Assembly (NCBI GenBank): GCA_003550305.1 | Contig: QKYT01000088.1 | Span: 3,709 to 20,180 of the forward strand | DNA: 16,472 nucleotides | Source: Glomus cerebriforme | Taxonomy: Eukaryota > Glomeromycota > Glomeromycetes > Glomerales > Glomeraceae | Reading direction: 5' to 3' | Shown: in pieces, positions 7,965 through 16,472 of the stretch | Position numbering within the stretch: position 1 is the first letter of the stretch | How the letters are laid out: each line of letters starts with the position of its first letter | Position numbers and translations under genes: made by a program | Notes under the pieces: model-generated | What the model was told of the DNA's origin: nothing | Databases searched by the model: none | What the model saw: only the letters and a program-made list of their open reading frames with translations

Positions 7965-9164
7965 CTGAATACTCCACGCTTGATGTATTATCATAATTTT
8001 TATAATAATCATCAGAATTTTTTGGCACAGGAAGGTTATTAAAATTAAGTAATCTACTTGTATATATAGCTTCAGAATGCATTTTACATACTAAAAGTAA
8101 ATTTATTAGCTAATGAACTATCATTAATTTCTTCAATTTGTTTAATTGACTCTGTTTTAATTGATTCTTTTTGATCCTTTATATTTTTTATATGTTAATT
8201 AATATCATTAAACCATTCTCCTATAATTACTGCAAGTTCTCTTGCCGTTGGTCGATTTAATGGCTCAGCGTCTAAGCATCTTTTAAAATTAACTTAGGTA
8301 TTTTAGTATTAAATCTGGATCTTAAACCTTCACAAATAGCTAATGCTAAATGTTCATGATCATGAGATACCTCGTAAATCAAAATTTCAAAACTATCTAA
8401 CATATCAGAAAATTTGGTATAAGGATCTCTTCTTAAAATTTCAGGAGCTATATAAGGTAGAATCCCATATCAGTTATGTAATGATATTTATGAAAACATA
8501 TTTATTACCAATATGTAAATCCCGATGGATTAAGTTTCTCACATGAATTTACTTTAGCCCAGATACAATATTCATTAAAACAAACTCTAAATAGTTCCAA
8601 TTTTGAATCATTACATTTCGTAATTTTTTCTTTTGTTTGCGCAAATAATTTCGTAAACTTCCATTTTTATCATATTGCATAACCATAATATAATTTTTGC
8701 TTTTTGGATCTTGAATTATTTCATAACATCTAATAACTTGATCCAATAATTTATATTCATGTATTTTAGAATGTAATGCAATCTAAATTATTAAAATGAA
8801 TTAATTAGTAAGCAAAAAAATATATATATATATTTTTTTTAAAAAAAAACAAAATAATAATTTATACCTCATTGATAAATTCAAATATAATATTTTGTGA
8901 ATTATACAAAATTTTAAAAGTTACTTCTTTATCTTTATTGTGTATGTCCTTTTCCAATTGTGATTACTCATATCCCAATGTGATATATAACCATCTTTAC
9001 ATTTGTTTTGCGTGTTTTGCCAAATCCACCTTTTACAGTATATTCAAGTTTAAAAAATCTATCATAGGGTATCCACTCTACTAATTGAAAATATCTCGTT
9101 GCTGATACTAAATATTTTGAATAAAAACTTATCAATATCATCATTACCATTTGGGTTCAGATGT
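7965..9164 (-). pseudogene. Decayed Rhizophagus-type protein kinase gene
   Basis: Kinase fragments appear in order on the minus strand but in shifting frames. GNDDIDKF at ~9155-9132 is followed by a frameshift. LVEWIPYDRF and a glycine loop GGFGKT follow at ~9090-9020, then a frameshift to DGYISHWDMSN (~9002-8970), then another to KEVTFKILYNSQNI ending at a GAG|GTATAA donor (8868). A 3' exon starts at 8782 after TTTAG and reads VIRCYEIIQDPKSKNYIMVM and the hinge. It hits a TAA at 8549-8551 but resumes in frame with NLIHRDLHIGN (HRD at 8519-8527). The DFG region is missing. GILPYIAPEIL and the C-lobe follow to ~8180 with one more frameshift, and a family-type tail (AIYTSRLLNFNNLP, ~8080-8030) ends at a donor-like G|GTATTT (7965). 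At least four frameshifts, one in-frame stop and a deletion mark it as dead. Unlike the two genes at the left, its HRD motif and glycine loop are still canonical, so the ancestor was probably an active kinase. Confidence 0.85.
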
Positions 9165-9424
9165 TCAAGTGAGATACAAATGGGTTTATAAAATTTTTAT
9201 GACAAGATCATATTTTAAACTGTACTGTAATTACTCATTATCAGCCGAGATAGGAAATAACATTATGAATTAATGGAATTAATGCAAAAATCAAAGCTAA
9301 CTGTTATAATTTCCAATTAAATAATAAATGAATTTTTTGAATTTTTTCATGTATACTACTGTAATAAAATAATTTTGACTCATATTTATAAATCAGCATA
9401 TTCAAATTAAACCAATTCCAAATC

Positions 9425-9584
9425 TCACAAGATTTTCTTCGATATTAGCGGTTGTGAGTCGGTATAAGGTTCATTAATTTGTAGAAATTCACTAATTACA
9501 GCATCCATTTGTATCCATTTGTGATTTGATTTCTCTTTCTCTGCTTTATATTTTAATTTGAAATCTAAATGATCTACTAGCGTT
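9425..9584 (-). pseudogene. Unrecognised terminal-exon-like fragment
   Basis: After a pyrimidine-rich tract and TTATAAG acceptor-like site, the minus strand is open for about 53 codons. It contains VDHLDFKLKYKAEKEKSNHK and MDAVISEFLQINEPYTDSQP and ends at TGA (9425-9427). The charged, helical-looking composition is more protein-like than the surrounding AT noise. A possible upstream piece ends CEPEK at a G|GTTATT site near 9638. No family is recognised and no start codon is linked, so this may be a stranded exon or chance. Confidence 0.2.
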
Positions 9585-9914
9585 CTTATAATAAAGGAAA
9601 AAAAAATGAGAAACTTAAATTTAATGTAAAATAACCTTTTCTGGTTCGCAATGCAAATGAATGTTACAACTTCTCACTCACTTTTACTCTTTAATTTCTC
9701 ATTTTCACAGTCTTCACTTCTAATAACTTACTGTACATATTTATGAATATTTTACAATTATAATTCATAATACAAGATCAGTATTGCAGGATCAGAAATA
9801 TACCTCAATTTTTCAACCAGAAGGGACAAATAAATTAGGTGTTATATTCAACAAAAAAAACAATTCAATAAATAAATTTAATGTACCTAATGATTAATAC
9901 TTAAAAGAATTCAG

Positions 9915-10052
9915 GAGTTTATTTTTTATTTATTATATTTTGATCAAAGTATTAAGTAATCATTATGATAAGAAGACATATTTAAAACGTTTGAAAAGAT
10001 TAGTCTCTCCTAGACAATCAATCTCTCAAACTGTAAATGCATTAGGTGATAA
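9915..10052 (+). pseudogene. Unrecognised internal-exon-like fragment
   Basis: An open stretch bounded by an acceptor-like AATTCAG and a strong donor-like AA|GTAAGT encodes, in one frame, VLSNHYDKKTYLKRLKRLVS followed by PRQSISQTVNALGDK. The basic helix-like composition and good splice-site context suggest a former exon, possibly of a repeat-encoded protein. The downstream frame after the next acceptor-like TTTTTACAG runs into a stop within a few codons. No family is recognised. Confidence 0.25.
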
Positions 10053-11095
10053 GTAAGTTCATTTTTGTTATTTTTGATGGGTATTTTTACAGACAAAAAA
10101 AAAATTAAAAATCATGTATTTTTTTTTTTTTTGATTTTGAAAAGATCGATACTTAATTGCAAATTGAAGTAATATATTTATTTTTGTATAATGTTTTTAA
10201 TGAAGTATGAAGAATATAAAGAAATGTTAAAAGAAACAAATATTGGAATAAATATATCTTAAATCGCAAATGTTATTTTAAATCTTAAATCTTGGAACTA
10301 ATATAATATTGTCTCTTGTTTTGTAAATATCATTATTATAAAAGAATACAGTATATGTATCATACATAAACTTTATTCTAATAAGCTTTTATAAGCAAAA
10401 AAATTTAAATCATGAACTTTTTTGTTTTGAAATGTTTTATGATTCATTTGTAATTTTACTTGATAATCGTTTAAAAAGGAAAATAATTTAGGGGATTCTG
10501 ATTATTTGTATAATTTCATTATGTTTATTATAAAAAACAGTTTATACATCTTTTTTTTTTTAATAAAATAAAACGTAGTGAGCAAATATAAATATTTTTT
10601 TTAAAAAAACAATTTACTACTATTATTTTTGAACTATTATTTCCCTTCCCATTTTACTATACTGGATGATTGTTTCCTTATATTCACATTTTCTGTAGAA
10701 ACACTATTTATAGAGATGGCTACCTTCATTAAAATTAATAATATACTAATAATTAATTACTGTCTTCTTTTTGAATGTCAAACTTAATAGCTGTAAAATT
10801 TCTGTTGCTGAATGCAATTACATTTACATCACTTCATTATTATCTAACACATTTTACAAATATTTTCCTTAACTGGCTTAACACCTGTGAATTTGACGTT
10901 TCCCATAGATGTAGTTGCATTTATACGGATTCCATTTACTTTGATGGTTTCCATTCATATTTTTACAGACATTCTAATGTTTTCCCTTTGGTTGCTAATC
11001 ATAGTTGTACTGAAATAGTAGTCATTCAACCTCATAGACATTACCCATTACATTTTCCCAAACACCTATTTTATTTATCACAACATTTTTTTCCT
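10053..11095. other. AT-rich intergenic stretch with low-complexity tracts
   Basis: Long A and T runs lie at ~10098-10131 and 10549-10615. The 113-codon plus-strand frame at 10775-11116 overlaps the start of the dispersed repeat, is rich in His/Phe/Tyr/Ser, shows no domain, and is taken as repeat-derived. Nothing else is supported. Confidence 0.4.
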
Positions 11096-11606
11096 ATTTC
11101 ATTATTTTATGGTTAATCTCTGCCATATTTAAATGGTAGTTACTGCTGTCTCCAGCCACATTTTCATGGATGTTGAAGCATGCAATATCAACAATTTCTA
11201 TTTGATTGTTAATTATAAATTAATTCACTTGGCTGCTATAGTTTATGATCTCTCATTTTAATCCACATAATATTAACAATTTTCTTTCGTTTGTCAAGTT
11301 CAATTAAGTTATCCACTTGGTTCAGTTGGTTACAGCTTCCGGTTATGAATATCTACTGATATTAAACTTCATTTTCTTTTTTTATTTGTTTTTAGTTGCT
11401 TTTAAGTTTATCATTTTTTTTTCTTGTAAACTCCAGTCACATTTTCATAGGTGTTTTTCTTAATATCTTATCTTTATCATCATCATTTCCGCCGTGAAAT
11501 ATTTGTTTTATCTTCTTGTTGCTTGTTAACATCTTCTCCTTTTAATCATCATAAAAATATAAGGAAATAAAGAGAGAATTCTAATCTAAACCAACCAGCC
11601 AGTTAG
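11096..11606 (+). repeat. Dispersed repeat, left arm of an inverted pair
   Basis: Collinear blocks match the minus strand of 15601-16236: CTGCCATATTTAAATG (11120-11135), GCAATATCAACA..TTTC (from 11182), CCACTTGGTT and a TGATATTAA block (~11314-11375), AACTCCAGTCACATT (11429-11443), and GGAAATAAAGAG.GAATT (11563-11580) running into an AACCAACC..AGTTAG end. Between blocks the copies diverge by indels; this arm is shorter than the other. No ORF with a recognisable transposase or reverse transcriptase is visible, so the class is unknown. Confidence 0.65.
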
Positions 11607-11820
11607 GAGATACTCAACTATCTGACCAGCTTTCCTTGCCTGATATGAGGAAGATATCATGATCAGTATAAGGAAGTTAAGAGGGAGTTTTAAAGGAGTA
11701 AAAATAAACCAACCAACCAGCCAGTTAGGAGATACTCAACTATCTGACCGGCTTTCCTTGCCTGATACGAGAAAGTTCTCATATACAGTATAAGGAAGAT
11801 AAGGGGAGTTTAGAAGGGTA
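11585..11820 (+). repeat. 122-bp tandem duplication
   Basis: The phrase CCAACCAGCCAGTTAGGAGA plus TACTCAACTATCTGACC and GCTTTCCTTGCCTGATA occurs twice, with anchors at 11591 and 11713 (period 122). Each copy is followed by a CAGTATAAGGAAG..AAG..GGAGTTT tail. A partial third tail (ATAAGGAAATAAAGAG) precedes copy 1. The duplication is nearly identical between copies, so it is younger than the divergence between the two inverted arms. It sits at the 3' end of the left arm; the right arm stops inside the first phrase (TTAG). Confidence 0.8.
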
Positions 11821-12570
11821 GAAGCTAGAAGGGTAGAAGAGGTAGTTTTTAAAAAGGATTATAGATAGGAAATAAATTGTGATAGTAATATAATTAAAGA
11901 TACCATATAAAAATTAATAAAAGTGGTATTTATATATTTAAAAATTAATAAGAATATAAAAATGAGTCAAAATTAATGATTATACAATAATAAATTAAAC
12001 ATGATAAGTCGCATCATGCAAATTTCTATATTTGGGAAATTATGTAAAATTAATAATGATTTATTACGTGATTTTCATTTGTTCGCATGTAAAATTTCTA
12101 TAATTAGTTAATTTCAATGATTTTTCTGAAATGAGTCAAAATCTATAACTTTACTCATATTATAGTATCATATTTTCAATTGAAGACGCAGCATAATTTA
12201 TCAACTTATGTACATTGTACAAGCTTAAAAATTTTAGTTAATTTAAATTAAATAAATATAAAGATCAGAACTTGATTCAATTTATTCGACTTATAAAATC
12301 ATTAAAATTATATAATTACAATTCAAAGTAATACAATGATTCTACCAGTGATTTATAACTTGTAGTATGCAATACTATTTTTTAGTAACTATACATTGAT
12401 TATGATGTCATTTTAAAAAAAATAAAACAATCATGTAATTATATTAGCTCGACTCAGGTTAATTGGTTTAATCAAAATAATAAAAATAGCCATTTGGAAG
12501 GAATCTCTGAAATATTACCACATAAATCATTTTAAGTTAATAAACTCGGACAATTTGAATAACTAAAAAA
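11821..12570. other. AT-rich intergenic stretch, nothing recognised
   Basis: No open frame of note and no structured repeat was found between the tandem duplication and the BTB relic. Confidence 0.4.
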
Positions 12571-12776
12571 GGATATGATGTAATAATTTACGCTGGTGAA
12601 GAACCAAATATTTAATATTAAAAACACAATCTAATTTTTTTGAAGGGCTTTTTTGGAAGATATTAAAAAAAAGAATTACATTTTCTTATATAAAAATAAT
12701 GTTATATTACTCCAGAAATGTTGATTTAATGAAATTACAATCTCATGAGATATTAAAATCTCTTGATATATTAATT
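12571..12776 (+). pseudogene. BTB-domain gene relic
   Basis: GYDVIIYAGEEPNI (12571-12612) followed by TAA is identical at every residue to positions 22-35 of the intact BTB-TLDc protein at 13617-15098. About 100 nt further on, NVDLMKLQSHEILKSL (12717-12764) matches the NIELKNLQGPDVLKLL part of the same domain. Between them, FFEGLF and KRITF fit the decayed middle of a BTB fold. Stops and frame changes interrupt it, and neither BACK nor TLDc follows. It lies on the opposite strand to the intact gene, so it looks like a truncated inverted paralogue. Confidence 0.75.
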
Positions 12777-13616
12777 AGATTATTAAGCTTATTCAAATTA
12801 ATGTTATATTTACTTAGTATTTCTCAAAACTTGAATACTCATGTCAGATACCCTCAAAATTAACGTTTCAATAAACAATCAATTTTCAATATATTTACTG
12901 TACTGAAATATCAAAATAAATTCCTACAATATAAAACTTTAATTAAATATTTATTAATGTCACTATGAGTAGTTTAAACTCTGAGCAGTAGAATTCATTG
13001 TTTAAAATTATTAATATTAGAGATAGTGCTTAATCACATATCAAGTTGAATTTTAGGCAGTTTTCTATTACTAAAAAAGAAATTCATGACGCCAGCATGA
13101 AACTGAAATAGATTAATACAGTTTGATTAATGATATAAATTAGGATCATGAGTCTTTATCGAGAAACAGAAAAAATCAAAATGGTTGTATTTAATATCGA
13201 TTTGATGGCCCTATAATCTTTGTTATCATTTTTAAATCTAAAATAACTTCTAAATAGTAATCAATAACTTGTAAAGTCATACTAGTTTGGCTTCTATTAT
13301 TGGTTATAAAATTATATCTGCAAAATTTATTTATTTGAGAATTAAAAAATATTTTTTTTTGTTTACAAAAATGTAGATTTAAATAAAGTTACGTTCAATT
13401 GATATTATCTTGTGTTATGTGCTAAATTCTTGAATTTTAGCATATCCATATATTCCTTAATATGTTAGAAGTTTGTTTCTAACTAGTCTTAGTTCAGTTT
13501 TATCAATAGTATATTCATAATTTTGAAATTTGGGTATAGCAATATTATATGTCATTAGCATGAATAAATAATCTTTTTGCTAAATGCCAATATTACTATA
13601 AATTATTACATTTTTT
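12777..13616. other. AT-rich intergenic stretch, nothing recognised
   Basis: This is the 3' flank of the intact BTB-TLDc gene. I looked for continuation of the BTB relic (BACK or TLDc motifs) on both strands and found none. Confidence 0.4.
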
Positions 13617-15098
13617 TCATTTTTTAACTACTTGAAATACTTCATATTCATCTACTGTAAAAATTTTTGGAATACCTAAGTTAGGATAGTAATCATCATT
13701 TCCATGATAAGACCAATTGTTGGAATTAGAACAATATAAATCACCCATTTGTGGTCCTTGACTATTATCACAAAAAACAGCCCAATCTGCTCCATTAATA
13801 TTAATATGTTTTACAAGAGCAGTAGAAATATTTTTTCCATCAGTAAAATTGAATAAAAAACTATCAGTAGTACGTTTCCACGCATGTCCATGCCAATCAA
13901 GTGGATTATAACCTCCAATTAATTGTGTTGAATTTTGAATTTTTGCTATCCAAATAGTGGCTCCTTTATTGTCACAATTTTTATGAAATGAACTATTATT
14001 TAATCCATCCCTAGTTGAACGATATAATAATTTAAATTCATAAGGAATATTTTTTCGGTTATAATATGAAGAATCTTTTTTATCAATCCATGAAGCAAAA
14101 AGAGAAATGTGTTTTGATTCAATTAATGTTGAATCAAATTCAAATTTTGAGTTTGGTTTTCTTGAAGGTGGTATATTAACTTCATGTTTCTTATTAGGAA
14201 CAATATGAAACTCCAAAAGATCATGAATTAAATCTTGTGGTAAGATATCTTTATAACAATAAACCTTGTAAAAGAAATCTGTAGGTTCGATATCATAAAA
14301 TCGAATTAATGGAATATATCTTTGTAATGATCTTTCAATCTTTGTAATATCTTCTTTATTCCATTTAGCAGGATCATTCATCACATTTTGTTGATTGAAA
14401 CACCATTTTAATAAATTATTCCAAATTTCAATTTCTTTCATATTTAAATCATCCCGTTTTAATAATAATTCCAAATATGGAGCTTTTAAATTGATGAATT
14501 TCTCAGAATCAAATAAAATTTTAGGTTCTTCACATATTTTTTCAAGACAAAAATTCCATAATTCTGTAAATGTTTCATGTTGATAAACAGTTTCAAGAAT
14601 ACTAGTCGGATTTTGTTGTAAAAATTCAGTTTGGTGTTCAATCAAATATTCTTGAATATGAGAAATCAATGATTGAATATTAAGTTCATTCACTGCAATC
14701 AATAATTTCAATACATCAGGACCTTGTAAATTTTTCAATTCAATATTTCCACAATAAATAAATCTAATTATAATTTAAAATGATTAGAAATTTATATAAA
14801 TAATTTAAAAGATTATCATAAATATTCTTTATACTGTACATTACCTAAGAATGATATCAAATAAATGTGGACTAATATTTTGTTTTCTCAAAATAAATTT
14901 TCCATTTTCTTTTTTAGCCCATTCACTAGAAAATGCGGTACTAAAATATTGAGACCTAATACATAAAATATTTGAATGAGCATGAATTTCTTTAATATTT
15001 GGTTCTTCTCCAGCATAAATAATAACATCATATCCTAATTCAGTTTCAAAAAGTTTTTTATAATCACTAGATAATTCTGTCAAAAATTTTGAGGACAT
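13617..15098 (-). CDS. BTB-BACK-TLDc domain protein
   Basis: Two exons: 15098-14845 and 14763-13617. The 81-nt GT-AG intron (TTAG|GTAATG...AATTAG) splits the Arg85 codon. The product is 466 aa, ending at a TAA. Residues ~10-125 are a BTB domain (GYDVIIYAG, IHAHSNILCIRSQYF, FIYCGNIELKNLQGPDVLKL). Residues ~133-258 form a BACK-like helical region (LQQNPTSILETVY, YIPLIRFYDI, DFFYKVYCYKDILP). Residues ~297-466 are a TLDc domain (STLIESKHISLFASWIDKKD, ATIWIAKIQNSTQLIGGYNP, SFLFNFTDGK, FTVDEYEVFQV). BTB-BACK proteins commonly act as Cullin-3 ubiquitin-ligase adaptors, and TLDc proteins are linked to oxidative-stress protection and V-ATPase regulation; the role of this fusion is not known. It is one of a very large family in glomeromycetes. 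The ATG at 15098 is the first in frame and gives the usual MSSKFLTELS start. No frameshift or stop; it looks intact. Confidence 0.93.
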
Positions 15099-15240
15099 TG
15101 TTAAAAAAAAAAAAAAAAATTTGTCAGAGTAAAAAAAAAATTTTTGAGTATTCCGTATCACAATTCAAATTTATAATGTCATATGAAAATTCAATTTTTA
15201 ATGTTGATCTTCCTATATAAAGATAAATTATTTTTACAAT
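15099..15240 (-). promoter_or_regulatory. Probable core promoter and T-rich leader of the BTB-TLDc gene
   Basis: On the minus strand a TTTATATAGGA box (about 15212-15222) lies about 115 nt upstream of the ATG, and two T-rich tracts (15103-15119 and 15131-15145) occupy the leader directly before the start codon. TATA-like plus pyrimidine-rich leaders are common in fungal promoters. In such AT-rich DNA the TATA match alone is weak evidence. Confidence 0.3.
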
Positions 15241-15600
15241 GTCCAAAAATATAATAATTATGGGTAAATTGTTTGTAAAGCTTTAATGGAAGTAATATAA
15301 AGGCAATGAAGAAATTAGAATTAATGACAAAAAAAATATACAGATACCTTCATTATCTGGTCAAAATATGCTGTAATTAGCAATTTGAGGTTGTAACGTT
15401 AAAAATTAAAATATAATATAATATAATTATTGAACAAAATGATGATTATATTTAATGTTACATAATTAAAATATTGGATAGTATATGTACGGTAACTCCA
15501 AAAATTTTACTACCATAAGAGTATATTAATTATCACATAACTATGCTTTCACGAAAATAGACAGATCCTGATATGATAATTTTTTAAGATTTAATTTAGC
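15241..15600. other. AT-rich upstream flank, nothing recognised
   Basis: It contains a short (ATAAT)n-like run at ~15410-15427. No gene or clear motif was seen between the promoter and the right arm of the dispersed repeat. Confidence 0.4.
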
Positions 15601-16236
15601 CTAACTGGTTGGTTTGGTTTAGACTAAAATTCCCTCTTTATTTCCTGTATACTGTGTTTTATAAAGACTATAAAGATATCATTACAAGATAAAGAGATAA
15701 TAAAAAATCTAAAAATAAATATATATATCAGATGTAATAAAAAGTAAATAATTTGAAAGATTTGTTTGTGGAAATGGAAATAATAAAGATTATAATACAT
15801 ACCTCGTCTTTATTAACAGATTTTAAGTTGTGAACAATCCGTAATTAATTGCACTATTATTTTTTTTGATGCTTATGTACTCAGATTAACATCAAAAAAG
15901 ACCATAACATCACAGAACTAAGAAGAACACTTATGGTAATTTATGGTAATGTGACTGGAGTTAGCAAGAAAGAATGTGTCAATATTAAATGCAACTAAGA
16001 ATAAAAAAGAAAATGAGGTATTAATATCAGGAGATATCCGTAACTGGAGGCAGCAACCAAGTGGATTTAAATGTTGATATTACATGCGATAAAATGGATA
16101 TTCGTGATGGACTAAGTGGGTGAATTATTTAAATATCTAAAATTAAAGATCAAATGAAAATGTTGATATTGCAGAATTCAAAAGGAACAACATGAATAAC
16201 TAACATTTAGATATGGCAGGGATTAATAATGAAACA
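15601..16236 (-). repeat. Dispersed repeat, right (inverted) arm
   Basis: Read on the minus strand this copy follows the same order as 11096-11606: CTGCCATATCTAAATG (16219-16204), a GCAATATCAACA block (16172-16149), CCACTTGGTTGC and TGATATTAA (~16065-16015), AACTCCAGTCACATT (15962-15948), and GGAAATAAAGAGGGAATT (15645-15628), ending AACCAACCAGTTAG (15614-15601). It is ~125 bp longer than the left arm because of extra AT-rich sequence between 15660 and 15930, and it includes a perfect tandem TTATGGTAAT pair at 15931-15950. No coding capacity was recognised. Confidence 0.65.
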
Positions 16237-16344
16237 GATTCTGATTAATTACAATTTTAACAATTATAAAGATTCACAGAAAAATAATTTGAAGTTGTAA
16301 TATTCTCATTGTGTGGAACATTATTTCTGGACATCAAGTTACAA

Positions 16345-16389
16345 TTTCATCTATTCAATGATTGGTTGAATTTATTGGAATAGATGAAA
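16345..16389. repeat. 12-bp perfect inverted repeat (hairpin)
   Basis: TTTCATCTATTC (16345-16356) is perfectly complementary to GAATAGATGAAA (16378-16389) across a 21-nt loop. It lies just outside the right arm of the dispersed repeat. Nothing else is recognised from 16237 to the window end. Confidence 0.5.
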
Positions 16390-16472
16390 CAAATTTTAAC
16401 AATATCAATTAGCTTAATACATGATTTACAATTATAAAAAAATTATTTTAAAAATTAGTAAATTAGTAATTG

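Noticed and set aside
8820..8849. (TA)n followed by T8/A9 as a possible structured element
   Set aside because: This is a simple AT microsatellite inside the former intron of the decayed kinase gene.
10775..11116. 113-codon plus-strand frame
   Set aside because: It is His/Phe/Tyr-rich low-complexity sequence without a domain, and its 3' end overlaps a dispersed repeat arm.
15099..15161. Upstream extension of the BTB-TLDc start to 15161
   Set aside because: The extension begins at GTG, not ATG, and reads through the T-rich leader as poly-Phe. The ATG at 15098 gives the typical family N-terminus.
1..16472. tRNA genes, CRISPR arrays, riboswitches
   Set aside because: I scanned for GGTTC-type B-box/T-loop phrases and regularly spaced identical repeats. 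The GGTTCA phrases belong to the diverged array at 6.5-7.2 kb and do not form a cloverleaf.

Overview
The window looks like nuclear DNA of a glomeromycete fungus, most likely Rhizophagus or a close relative. It is extremely AT-rich, its genes are split by short introns of 76-95 nt, and its gene content is the expanded kinase-like / Sel1 / BTB-TLDc repertoire typical of arbuscular mycorrhizal fungi. This assignment rests on recognising the families, not on a database search. No tRNA, rRNA or CRISPR was seen.

Left part (1-4622): two head-to-head genes share a ~585 bp intergenic region. The minus-strand gene (10-1574, running off the left edge) consists of at least three tandem exons. Each exon carries a four-Cys zinc-ribbon-like motif followed by the first half of a protein-kinase N-lobe, and no C-lobe ever follows. 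The plus-strand gene (2160-4622, five exons, 709 codons) encodes a helical MLKL-NTD/HeLo-like domain, a degenerate pseudokinase and a C-terminal Sel1 block. It resembles the cell-death pseudokinase architecture and is the most interesting protein here. One of its introns is GC-AG.

Middle (4623-13616): gene-poor and repeat-rich. It holds a GC-rich hairpin patch, a 176-bp MITE-like element with 19-bp terminal inverted repeats, an array of diverged units that each follow a T-rich splice-acceptor-like tract (6.47-7.2 kb), and a 53-bp imperfect palindrome. It also holds a decayed minus-strand protein-kinase gene (7965-9164), two unrecognised exon-like remnants, one arm of a dispersed repeat ending in a 122-bp tandem duplication, and a relic of a BTB gene.

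Right part (13617-16472): an intact two-exon BTB-BACK-TLDc gene on the minus strand, followed by the second, inverted arm of the dispersed repeat. The two arms flank a 4-kb segment that holds both the intact BTB-TLDc gene and the BTB relic.

No operon logic applies, because this is a eukaryote. The live genes look like members of lineage-expanded signalling/innate-immunity-like families evolving by duplication, exon amplification and decay among repeats. Single-base Ns occur only in the first ~5.1 kb, so codon-level statements there carry some uncertainty.
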